Assembly (NCBI GenBank): GCA_036676295.1
Contig: JAKFDE010000016.1
Coordinates: 248,001-312,000 of the forward strand
DNA: 64,000 nt
DNA from: UBA4416 sp036676295
GTDB lineage: Bacteria; Bacteroidota; Bacteroidia; B-17B0; Aurantibacillaceae
Direction: 5' to 3'
The notes under the pieces were generated by a model. The model did no database searches and had not been told where the DNA came from. It worked only from the letters and a program-made list of their open reading frames with translations. The translations under genes and the position numbers were made by a program. Every line of letters starts with the position of its first letter. Positions within the stretch are counted from its first letter, which is position 1. Below, one piece after another: positions 27,554 through 34,557 of this stretch.

Positions 27554-28546
27554 TTAAACGCCTTTTTTTTGAAACCAGGTAACTGTTTTTGACAGCCCTT
27601 CTTCTATCGAAACCAATGGTGAATAATTTAAGGTTTCTTTAGCTAAAGATATATTTGCAAAACTATCTTTGATCTCACCTTTTCTTTCAGGAAGATAGAT
27701 CGGTAATAAGTTTTCCTTACTGCATAAAGAAGCTATTTGTTTGTAAATATCATTTACAGATATGGTTCCTCCACAAGCAATATTCATTACTGTATTTTGC
27801 GGTAAGTTTTCGAGAGTGCTTGCAAGCATATTTGCGCTAACCACGTTTGCTACATAGGTAAAATCTCTTGTATTATTTCCGGTTCCAAAAATCGACGCCT
27901 GCTCGTTTTTTAAGATAGAGGCGATAAATTTCGGAATTACGGCAGCATAAGCCCCTTCCGGATTTTGTCGTTCTCCAAAAACATTAAAATATCTAAAACC
28001 GATGGTTTTTAATCCATATAATGTTGAAAAAACAGCCGCATATTTTTCGTTAGTGTATTTAGTAACGGCATAAGGAGATAGTAAATTACCTGTTTTATTT
28101 TCTGTTTTAGGGAAAGTTTGATCATCTCCGTATACTGAAGAAGACGAAGCGTAAATGAATTTTTTGACTCCACATTCTTTTGCTGCAAATAACATATTTA
28201 CAAATCCATTCACATTAACCATATTAGAGGCAATAGGATTTTCAATACTACGCGGAACAGAGCCTAATGCAGCATGATGTAACACCACATCAATTCCTTT
28301 ACAAGCGCTTAAACAAACCTCTGCATTTACTATACTGCCTTCAATAAACTGAAAATTCTCATTTGATAAGAACTGCTCAATATTTTTTTTAAAGCCGGTA
28401 GATAGATCGTCCAGAACAACTACTTTCTTGGCTTTGTTTTGGATCAAAAATTCACATAAATGCGAGCCTATAAAGCCTGCACCGCCTGTAACCAAAAAAC
28501 TATTGTTCTTTATTTGTTCTTGTTGATTAATGGATAAAATACTCAT
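27554..28546 (-). CDS. UDP-N-acetylglucosamine 4-epimerase (WbpP/TviC/WbgU-like SDR)
   Basis: 330 residues starting at the ATG 28544-28546, seven bases after the wzc stop. An in-frame extension to 28606 would run through the repeat end of wzc and is rejected. Rossmann motif FLVTGGAGFIGSHLCEFL, the WbpP/WbgU-type segment HHAALGSVPRSIENPI, catalytic SSSSVYGD and Tyr-x3-Lys in LSPYAVTKYTNEKYA, and FRYFNVFGERQNPEGAYAAV. Expected to interconvert UDP-GlcNAc and UDP-GalNAc, or their uronic forms, for the glycan. Confidence 0.9.
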   Translation of the reverse strand: MSILSINQQEQIKNNSFLVTGGAGFIGSHLCEFLIQNKAKKVVVLDDLSTGFKKNIEQFLSNENFQFIEGSIVNAEVCLSACKGIDVVLHHAALGSVPRSIENPIASNMVNVNGFVNMLFAAKECGVKKFIYASSSSVYGDDQTFPKTENKTGNLLSPYAVTKYTNEKYAAVFSTLYGLKTIGFRYFNVFGERQNPEGAYAAVIPKFIASILKNEQASIFGTGNNTRDFTYVANVVSANMLASTLENLPQNTVMNIACGGTISVNDIYKQIASLCSKENLLPIYLPERKGEIKDSFANISLAKETLNYSPLVSIEEGLSKTVTWFQKKGV

Positions 28547-28553
28547 ATTCTGT

Positions 28554-30908
28554 TTAAGATTTTTTTGAGTAACCATATCCGTAGCCGTAACCATAGCCGT
28601 AACCATATCTGGAATAATAATATCTGGATCGTTTACGTTTTACGCCGTTTAAAACCAGATATACGTCTTTAATAGAATTATCTCTGACTATTTTCTCAAA
28701 TTGATTAATAACCTGCTTTGTCGCGAACTTAGTATTTAAAACAAATAAATTAATATCAGCGTATTGCATGAGGTATGCCGCATCAGATAACATACCTGCC
28801 GGAGGTGTATCAATCAATACATAATCAAAATGCTGTTTTGCGTAATTGATCAATTCTTTTAATTTCTCAGATAATACCAGATCAGATGGATTTGGAGGAA
28901 TTGGACCGGATAAAATAGTATATAAATTAGTTATTACTGTTGGCTTCACAATTTCATCTAAAGTATTGCTGCCCAGCATAAAAGTACTGATCCCTATATC
29001 CGCATTCATTTCAAGTGCTTTTTGAATACGAGGCTTGTGAAGATCCAACTCCAGCATCACTACTTTTTTGCCCCCTTTAGCTAAAATAGCGCCAACATTA
29101 ATAGTAGTAAATGTTTTTCCTTCTCCAGGACCATTAGAGGTTACAAGTATTGTCTTTTTGTCAGAATTTAGGATCACATACTGTAAATTCGTTCTCAGAG
29201 TTCTAAATGCTTCAGCAATAAACGAATTGGGGCTTTCTTCTACAATAAATCCTTTATCGCCTACTCCTTTTTGAAATGGAAGGTCTGCAATGATAGGAAG
29301 AGATGTTACCTCTTTTAATTCCTCGGCTGTTTGTATAGTTGAGAAAAATAAGACACGCAATACTATAATCATTATAGAAATAGCCAATCCAATTGCCAAA
29401 AATGTAGAAATGATTTTTTTCTTATCCGGGCTCACGACTCCTTTGTTTCTAGGACTGTCAATCACTTTGATCTCCGGTACAATAGAAGCCTTAGCTATTT
29501 TCGTGCTCGCTTTTTTCTGTAAAAGGAAATTATATATATTCTCATTAACCGATACTTTTCTTGAAATGTTCAAGATCTCCATTTGCTTTTTAGGGATTTG
29601 ATTGATCTCGCTTACGTATGAAGAAATTTCTCCATTTAAATTATCGATAATTTTAAAGCTAGCATTTCTGGAATTATTTAAATATACAAGCATGTTTTGC
29701 TTCAAGCCTTTGATCTTTTGCCTCACTTGAATCACAGCAGGGTTAATTTCTTTTGAAATACTTAACAATCGACTTAACTCAATTTGAGAATTATATAATT
29801 CTTCTACTGCCGATCTTAAAAAAGCATCATCATCTACTAAATAAACATTTGGTGGTAAAAACTGAGGATCTTTATCTTCAATAACATATTTCTCTAAATC
29901 ATTGATCGCGTCAATCTTTAGATTTAATAATGATTTTCTGCTATCAAATACTGCCAGCTTTTTAAAATAATCTTCTTTTTCCCATTCCAGATCCAAAATA
30001 GAGTTATCCTTTTTGTAATTCTGCATCGTGTCCTCTATATCTTTTAAAGAACCACTTACATCATCCAATTGTTTATCAATAAAACTAATAGTGCGTTCAT
30101 TGATTTCAAAACGGGAATTCAAAGATTTATTAATATATACTTTTGATAACGTATCCAGTATTAATTTCGCCCGATCAGGGATAATGTCGTCAATCGTCAA
30201 TACCAACACATTTGTATATTCAGGATTTTCAACATTCAATGCCATTTGATATTGAGATACCAAACTTTCCATGTTATGTACAATAATTTGATATTCAAAT
30301 TTAGCTAACTGACTTGCTGTGTTCCTGGTAAAATTATCTTCCCTGTTTACTACAATATTAAAATCAACGTCAAGTAAAGGCGAATTAAAAGTTCCTTTTT
30401 TTTGAATTTCAACACCATTAATAATGTATTTTAATTCGTACTGATTATAATCAACTATTTTAAAATTGATTGGCAATTCATATAAACTAGGGTTAACGGT
30501 ATTTATTTCAATGTCAAAGGGATTCCCTGTAAATTGTTCAGTAGTTCTTACCCTGCCAACAATAAAATGAGAAACTTGCAATTGTCGTTTTAAACGGTCA
30601 ATTGTTTCTTTCATTAAGTCATAAGACTTAATGACTCTTATCTCATTTGAATTATCAACAAAAGACTTTCCTACACCTCCATAAAAATCATCATCGGAAA
30701 TTACACTCTTTTCGTAATAGGTATCATTGGATTTTAGCAATTCTACCGAGGCCTGATACACATTTTCAATTTTATAAACATAAAAATATCCTAATAAATA
30801 GAAAACAGGAACAATCAATAAAGGGATATACCAATTTTTGGAGATTATTCTCCAAATTAGTTTGAAATCGTTAATTTGTATAGGTGAATTGTTCTTTTTA
30901 GGTTCCAC
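28554..30908 (-). CDS. wzc: Wzc-type polysaccharide co-polymerase with BY-kinase domain
   Basis: 784 residues, GTG start. Membrane helix near 27-46 (WYIPLLIVPVFYLLGYFYVY), a large periplasmic Wzz/coiled-coil domain, a second helix near 505-525 (ISTFLAIGLAISIMIIVLRV), then the cytoplasmic tyrosine kinase: Walker A GPGEGKTFT near 593-601, Walker A-prime VVMLELDLHKPRI and Walker B YVLIDTPPAGMLSD. The C-terminus is an extreme tyrosine cluster of YYY followed by alternating Tyr and Gly (ten tyrosines in about 20 residues), the autophosphorylation tail. It heads a two-gene unit with the epimerase; no Wza outer-membrane channel gene is in the window. Confidence 0.94.
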   Translation of the reverse strand: MEPKKNNSPIQINDFKLIWRIISKNWYIPLLIVPVFYLLGYFYVYKIENVYQASVELLKSNDTYYEKSVISDDDFYGGVGKSFVDNSNEIRVIKSYDLMKETIDRLKRQLQVSHFIVGRVRTTEQFTGNPFDIEINTVNPSLYELPINFKIVDYNQYELKYIINGVEIQKKGTFNSPLLDVDFNIVVNREDNFTRNTASQLAKFEYQIIVHNMESLVSQYQMALNVENPEYTNVLVLTIDDIIPDRAKLILDTLSKVYINKSLNSRFEINERTISFIDKQLDDVSGSLKDIEDTMQNYKKDNSILDLEWEKEDYFKKLAVFDSRKSLLNLKIDAINDLEKYVIEDKDPQFLPPNVYLVDDDAFLRSAVEELYNSQIELSRLLSISKEINPAVIQVRQKIKGLKQNMLVYLNNSRNASFKIIDNLNGEISSYVSEINQIPKKQMEILNISRKVSVNENIYNFLLQKKASTKIAKASIVPEIKVIDSPRNKGVVSPDKKKIISTFLAIGLAISIMIIVLRVLFFSTIQTAEELKEVTSLPIIADLPFQKGVGDKGFIVEESPNSFIAEAFRTLRTNLQYVILNSDKKTILVTSNGPGEGKTFTTINVGAILAKGGKKVVMLELDLHKPRIQKALEMNADIGISTFMLGSNTLDEIVKPTVITNLYTILSGPIPPNPSDLVLSEKLKELINYAKQHFDYVLIDTPPAGMLSDAAYLMQYADINLFVLNTKFATKQVINQFEKIVRDNSIKDVYLVLNGVKRKRSRYYYSRYGYGYGYGYGYGYSKKS
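28564..28606 (-). repeat. Tyr-Gly coding repeat at the 3' end of wzc
   Basis: On the coding strand a 12-base unit, tatggttacggc, occurs twice in tandem and continues imperfectly (tacggatatggttac), coding for seven tyrosines alternating with six glycines. Slippage in such a repeat would change the number of phosphorylatable tyrosines in steps of four residues without a frameshift. Confidence 0.85.
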
Positions 30909-30926
30909 AAAATTGATTTAATCTTA

Positions 30927-30959
30927 CAAATATAATTATTTGGCACAGTTTTTACACAA
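30927..30959 (-). promoter_or_regulatory. promoter of wzc
   Basis: TATATTTG on the minus strand (30927-30934) is a perfect TAnnTTTG -7 box. The nearest upstream TTG (30957-30959) is 22 bases away, slightly long for the usual spacing. The predicted start of transcription lies some 12 bases before the GTG start. It stands back-to-back with the promoter of the exosortase substrate. Confidence 0.55.
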
Positions 30960-30962
30960 CAA

Positions 30963-30992
30963 TTGTCGTTCCATTAATTTTTGTTATATTTA
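30963..30992 (+). promoter_or_regulatory. promoter of the PID-CTERM gene
   Basis: TTG at 30963-30965, a 19-base spacer and TATATTTA at 30985-30992 give a -33/-7 pair with one mismatch to the Bacteroidota consensus. It ends 16 bases before the ATG at 31009. Its -33 box is only three bases from the nearest candidate -33 of the divergent wzc promoter, so one regulator could affect both. Confidence 0.6.
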
Positions 30993-31008
30993 CAAACGCA
31001 AAATCAAG

Positions 31009-31233
31009 ATGAAAACAAGATTTATACTATTCACCATCTTTTTACTAATAGGTGTAACTGCAACTTTTGCTGGTCCACCCCCTCCACCAAAACCACCTGC
31101 TGGTACACCAGGATGTTGGCCACCACCATGTGTTCCAATTGATGGCGGCATATCGCTTTTAATTGCTGCCGGTGCACTTTACGGAGGGAAAAAGCTATAC
31201 AATAAACATAAAGAAAATAAATCTAATTTATAA
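31009..31233 (+). CDS. PID-CTERM exosortase substrate, small Pro/Cys-rich pre-protein
   Basis: 74 residues. 1-21 is a signal peptide (KTRFILFTIFLLIGVTATFA, probable cut after Ala21). 22-42 is the whole mature core: 21 residues with 11 prolines, a Pro5 run and two cysteines in GCWPPPC. 43-74 is a sorting tail with PIDGG, a short hydrophobic helix ISLLIAAGALYGG and a basic end KKLYNKHKENK, the tripartite layout of exosortase substrates. I recall the PID-CTERM tail as a recognised Bacteroidota signal, but function is unknown. ATG at 31009 follows a promoter; an upstream in-frame extension to 30940 would pass through it. A terminator follows, then the exosortase. Confidence 0.88.
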   Translation: MKTRFILFTIFLLIGVTATFAGPPPPPKPPAGTPGCWPPPCVPIDGGISLLIAAGALYGGKKLYNKHKENKSNL

Positions 31234-31239
31234 AATCTC

Positions 31240-31266
31240 CCCCCGCCAACAGGCGGGGGTTTTTTA
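31240..31266 (+). terminator. strong intrinsic terminator between substrate and exosortase genes
   Basis: An 8-bp GC-only stem, cccccgcc (31240-31247) with ggcggggg (31252-31259), loop aaca, followed by six T (31260-31265). It ends the substrate message. The exosortase ATG is at 31268, so the G-rich right arm sits eight bases upstream of that start. Confidence 0.93.
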
Positions 31267-31267
31267 T

Positions 31268-31813
31268 ATGCTATTAAAAATTCGTCAAAACAAATTTCAG
31301 TTTTTTATTCTCAAAGCCTCTGTTTTATATGGCTTGTGCTATTTTTTGTATGAATTTATAATTAAAAAACATACACGTTTAGATCAACTCTTTATCCGAA
31401 AAATCATCAATTTTTCGTCCTGGATCTTAGAAATGTTTGGTTATAAAACATTTGTTAGCAAAGATATAAACGACATGCAGGTTATGGGAATTGATGGTTC
31501 AAATGGTGTATGGATTGGCGGCCCTTGTAATGGCATAACCCTCATGTTTTTATTTGCCATATTTGTCATCTCCTATCCTGGAAGTATAAAAAATAAATTA
31601 TGGTACATTCCCTTAGGTATAATTGCAGTTCACTTGATCAATATTATACGAATTGTTGGTTTGGCAATCATTGCTTTATATTCACCGCTATCATTAGATT
31701 TTAATCACACATATACATTCACTTTTATTGCTTATAGCTTTGTGTTTATGCTTTGGATGATATGGGTAAATAAACTAGCTGAACCAAATAAGAAAAATGA
31801 GAAACTGGATTAA
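31268..31813 (+). CDS. exosortase of the short Bacteroidota type (XrtF/XrtX-like)
   Basis: Membrane-bound cysteine protease/transpeptidase predicted to cut the PID-CTERM tail. 181 residues from the ATG at 31268; an upstream in-frame extension would pass through the terminator. The triad is visible: Cys87 in WIGGPCNGITLMFLF, Arg128 in HLINIIRIVGLAII and His147 in LDFNHTYTF. About five membrane segments. It is shorter than classic EpsH proteins and matches the short Bacteroidota forms; I cannot tell XrtF from XrtX without profile searches. Overlaps the next gene by 17 bases. Confidence 0.9.
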   Translation: MLLKIRQNKFQFFILKASVLYGLCYFLYEFIIKKHTRLDQLFIRKIINFSSWILEMFGYKTFVSKDINDMQVMGIDGSNGVWIGGPCNGITLMFLFAIFVISYPGSIKNKLWYIPLGIIAVHLINIIRIVGLAIIALYSPLSLDFNHTYTFTFIAYSFVFMLWMIWVNKLAEPNKKNEKLD

Positions 31814-32276
31814 ATACCTCGTTATTCTTGTCATTTTTGCTTTTTTAGGCTTTAGCCGTGAATTTATTTTTGTTAATATCAATAACCAACTCTTCAAGTT
31901 ATATTACAATAATCCAAGTATCATAATTCCACATAGCCTAAGGTTTATAGAATCTTTTGATTACAGGACTTTGTATTACCTTAAATACCCTCTAACTATA
32001 ACTTATTTTCTTGCTTATTTTTTCACCACATACTTTTCAGTTAAAATTCTGATAAATCACAAAAAATATACAATTTGGGTTATTTATATTTATGCATTAT
32101 TACTAATTTTAGCGGGCATTACAATGGCTTATAACTATTTTATTAATCAAGATCTAGGGGGTGATGAATATACCTTTAGTCGCTGGTTAATGGGTATAGC
32201 GCAATCTCCATTAGTAGCCTTTTTTATTATTGCCGCAGGAACTTTATATAAGAAATTTCAACCAGAAACTAAATAA
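31797..32276 (+). CDS. exosortase-associated membrane protein
   Basis: 159 residues with about four hydrophobic segments (YLVILVIFAFLGFSREFIF; PLTITYFLAYFFTTYFSVKI; WVIYIYALLLILAGITMAYN; PLVAFFIIAAGTLY). Its size, four-helix pattern and 17-base overlap with the exosortase fit the XrtF- or XrtX-associated proteins that accompany short exosortases in Bacteroidota. No catalytic motif is seen; a chaperone or complex-partner role is inference. ATG start at 31797. Confidence 0.75.
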   Translation: MRNWIKYLVILVIFAFLGFSREFIFVNINNQLFKLYYNNPSIIIPHSLRFIESFDYRTLYYLKYPLTITYFLAYFFTTYFSVKILINHKKYTIWVIYIYALLLILAGITMAYNYFINQDLGGDEYTFSRWLMGIAQSPLVAFFIIAAGTLYKKFQPETK

Positions 32277-32285
32277 CCAATTATT

Positions 32286-33560
32286 ATGAAAAAAGACACC
32301 ACTATTTTTAAATTAATAACCGAAGAAAAACACCGCCAAACCAGAGGAATCGAGTTAATTGCAAGTGAAAACTATGTGAGCGACCAAGTTATGAAAGCCA
32401 TGGGTAGTGTTTTAACCAATAAATATGCAGAAGGCTTACCTAACAAACGCTATTATGGCGGTTGTGAAGTGGTTGATAAAGTGGAGCAATTAGCCATTGA
32501 TAGAGCTAAAGAATTATTTGGAGCTTGTTGGGTAAATGTTCAGCCACACTCTGGCGCTCAGGCTAATGCCGCAGTAATGCTAGCTTGTTTAAAACCAGGC
32601 GATACTATTTTAGGATTCGATTTATCGCACGGTGGGCATTTAACTCACGGTTCACCTGTAAATTTTTCGGGTAAATTATACCGTGCTACTTTTTATGGGG
32701 TAGATGAAAAAACCGGTACCGTTAATTACGATAAGGTTGAAGCTACTGCTAAAAAAGAAAAACCAAAATTAATTATTTGTGGCGCATCTGCTTATTCTCG
32801 CGACTGGGATTATGTTCGTTTACGTAAAATTGCCGATGGCGTTAATGCATTGTTATTAGCTGACATTTCACACCCTTCTGGTTTGATCGCTAAAGGCATT
32901 TTAAACGATCCGTTACCTCATTGCCACATTGTTACTACCACAACTCACAAAACGCTTCGTGGGCCAAGAGGCGGAATGATTATGATGGGTAATGATTTCG
33001 AGAATCCTATGGGCGAAAAAACACCTAAAGGAGAACCTAAAATGATGAGCGCTTGTTTAGATATGGCAGTGTTTCCTGGAACCCAAGGTGGTCCATTAGA
33101 ACATGTTATTGCAGCCAAAGCAATAGCATATGGAGAAGCTCTATCTGATGAATATATGTTGTACTGCGTTCAGGTTATAAAAAATGCTCAGGTTATGGCC
33201 AAAGCGTTAATTGAAAAGGGCTACAAGATCATTTCAGGAGGTACCGATAATCATTGCATGCTAATTGATTTACGTAGCAAAAACATTACTGGTAAAGAAG
33301 CCGAAAATACTTTAGGAGAAGCGGATATTACAGTAAACAAAAACATGGTACCGTTTGATGATAAATCTCCATTTGTAACGTCTGGTATTCGTATTGGAAC
33401 TCCCGCTATTACTAGTCGTGGTTTAAAAGAAAAAGATTGCTTAAAAGTTGTAGAATATATCGATATGGCTATCAAAAATAGAGGGAATGCTAAGGAATTA
33501 GCAAAACTTCGTAAAAAAGTAAATACAATGATGGAAAAATATCCTTTGTTTAAAGATTAA
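32286..33560 (+). CDS. glyA: serine hydroxymethyltransferase
   Basis: PLP enzyme converting serine and tetrahydrofolate to glycine and methylene-tetrahydrofolate. 424 residues: RGIELIASENYVSDQVMKAM, NKYAEGLPNKRYYGGCEVVD, and the Schiff-base lysine in IVTTTTHKTLRGPRGGMIM near 217-235. IRIGTPAITSRG near the end is also family-typical. ATG start nine bases after the exosortase partner, so it is probably on the same message although metabolically unrelated. Ends at a strong terminator. Confidence 0.97.
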   Translation: MKKDTTIFKLITEEKHRQTRGIELIASENYVSDQVMKAMGSVLTNKYAEGLPNKRYYGGCEVVDKVEQLAIDRAKELFGACWVNVQPHSGAQANAAVMLACLKPGDTILGFDLSHGGHLTHGSPVNFSGKLYRATFYGVDEKTGTVNYDKVEATAKKEKPKLIICGASAYSRDWDYVRLRKIADGVNALLLADISHPSGLIAKGILNDPLPHCHIVTTTTHKTLRGPRGGMIMMGNDFENPMGEKTPKGEPKMMSACLDMAVFPGTQGGPLEHVIAAKAIAYGEALSDEYMLYCVQVIKNAQVMAKALIEKGYKIISGGTDNHCMLIDLRSKNITGKEAENTLGEADITVNKNMVPFDDKSPFVTSGIRIGTPAITSRGLKEKDCLKVVEYIDMAIKNRGNAKELAKLRKKVNTMMEKYPLFKD

Positions 33561-33583
33561 TTTTCCTATACCTTATAATTAAA

Positions 33584-33616
33584 GGGCACGATCTACTAGA
33601 GATTGTGCCCTTTTTT
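33584..33616 (+). terminator. intrinsic terminator of glyA
   Basis: An 11-bp stem with one G-T pair, gggcacgatct (33584-33594) with agattgtgccc (33600-33610), five-base loop and a run of six T (33611-33616). Confidence 0.93.
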
Positions 33617-33650
33617 ATTATGATGCTTATCCAAATTTAACCACAACAAA

Positions 33651-33678
33651 AAACCCTTTCATTTTCATGAAAGGGTTT
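33651..33678. terminator. second, bidirectional terminator between glyA and gldN
   Basis: Perfect 10-bp stem, aaaccctttc (33651-33660) with gaaagggttt (33669-33678), loop attttcat. A-rich sequence on the left and T-rich on the right make it work in both directions; it should end the gld message on the minus strand. Confidence 0.88.
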
Positions 33679-33700
33679 TTTAAAATATAATTCCTTGAAT

Positions 33701-34555
33701 TTAGAAGTGCCACAAATCATGCTCCCATCTGAAAATATCATTTTTAATGCGATCAGATTCTAACAAGGCATCAATACCTCTGGAATATTGCATAATTAAA
33801 CGATCATAAACGTTGGTTTCTTTAATAGCAACGCTTGAAAATTGACGCTTCCAAAAGATATCTTCAAAAGTTCTACGCTCAGCATCATTTTTAGTATTAT
33901 ACACTTCATGTTTTGCGAAGTAAGGACGACAAGCCGGAAAATATACCCAAAACTGAGTAAACGCTAATTCTTTTGTTTCATCCCAAGTAACAATACCCAT
34001 ACCTAAAATACGAACTTCTAATACAGACTTTTGTTTATCAAAAAACCAATCTTCTTTTAAAGTCAATTTTCTGAACTCTTTATACATCCAAGTCGAATCA
34101 GCAGGAGGTAAAATTTTAGTAGTCACCTCAGTTCCATCAGCTAAATAAGAGATCTGATCGGTTGAATCAGCCTGACGCATAATTCTGGTACGAATATTAG
34201 ACAATTCTAAAGGTTGCAAAAACTCCTCATCTTGAAAAGCAATGATTTCACCTTTTAAAATGTATTTCAATACAGTTTGTAAATAGGATATTCTGCTAGT
34301 CACAATATCAGTTGGGTAATATAATTGCTGATTTTGTTTCTCGCGCATATCCAACTCTCTCCATACTCGCTTTTCCCACGTCACATCACCTTCACGCAAG
34401 TGTGTGTATGGTATAAAACGTCTGTTAACAGAGTTTTCCTTATCATAAATTCCATCTCTGTAATCACCAGGTTGAAAAACACCCGGCTGAGCATCAACAT
34501 TTATCGCTGAGAAAAATGCTATTGCTAAAAACAAGATATGCGTTACTTTTTTCAT
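33701..34555 (-). CDS. gldN: gliding motility / T9SS protein GldN
   Basis: Periplasmic partner of the GldK ring in type IX secretion. 284 residues with a signal peptide (KVTHILFLAIAFFSAINVDA). GldN/PorN-typical stretches: RFIPYTHLREGDVTWEKRVW near 47-66, REKQNQQLYYPTDI, LGMGIVTWDETKELAFTQFW and FEDIFWKRQFSSVAIKETN. ATG start two bases after gldM. Last gene of gldKLMN. Confidence 0.95.
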   Translation of the reverse strand: MKKVTHILFLAIAFFSAINVDAQPGVFQPGDYRDGIYDKENSVNRRFIPYTHLREGDVTWEKRVWRELDMREKQNQQLYYPTDIVTSRISYLQTVLKYILKGEIIAFQDEEFLQPLELSNIRTRIMRQADSTDQISYLADGTEVTTKILPPADSTWMYKEFRKLTLKEDWFFDKQKSVLEVRILGMGIVTWDETKELAFTQFWVYFPACRPYFAKHEVYNTKNDAERRTFEDIFWKRQFSSVAIKETNVYDRLIMQYSRGIDALLESDRIKNDIFRWEHDLWHF

Positions 34556-34557
34556 AA

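Noticed and set aside
28544..28606. N-terminal extension of the epimerase reading through Met-Val-Thr-Ala repeats
   Set aside because: It is the wzc Tyr-Gly repeat read in another frame; the Rossmann motif starts shortly after the ATG at 28546, which fits the seven-base gap after wzc.
28564..28606. Short tandem repeat considered as CRISPR
   Set aside because: Twelve-base units without spacers, coding for Tyr-Gly in frame with wzc.
30940..31008. Upstream extension of the PID-CTERM protein
   Set aside because: It would run through the predicted promoter and place 23 non-conserved residues before a clear signal peptide.
31163..31267. Upstream extension of the exosortase through the terminator
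   Set aside because: The frame overlaps the substrate gene and the terminator stem; the first membrane segment begins after the ATG at 31268.
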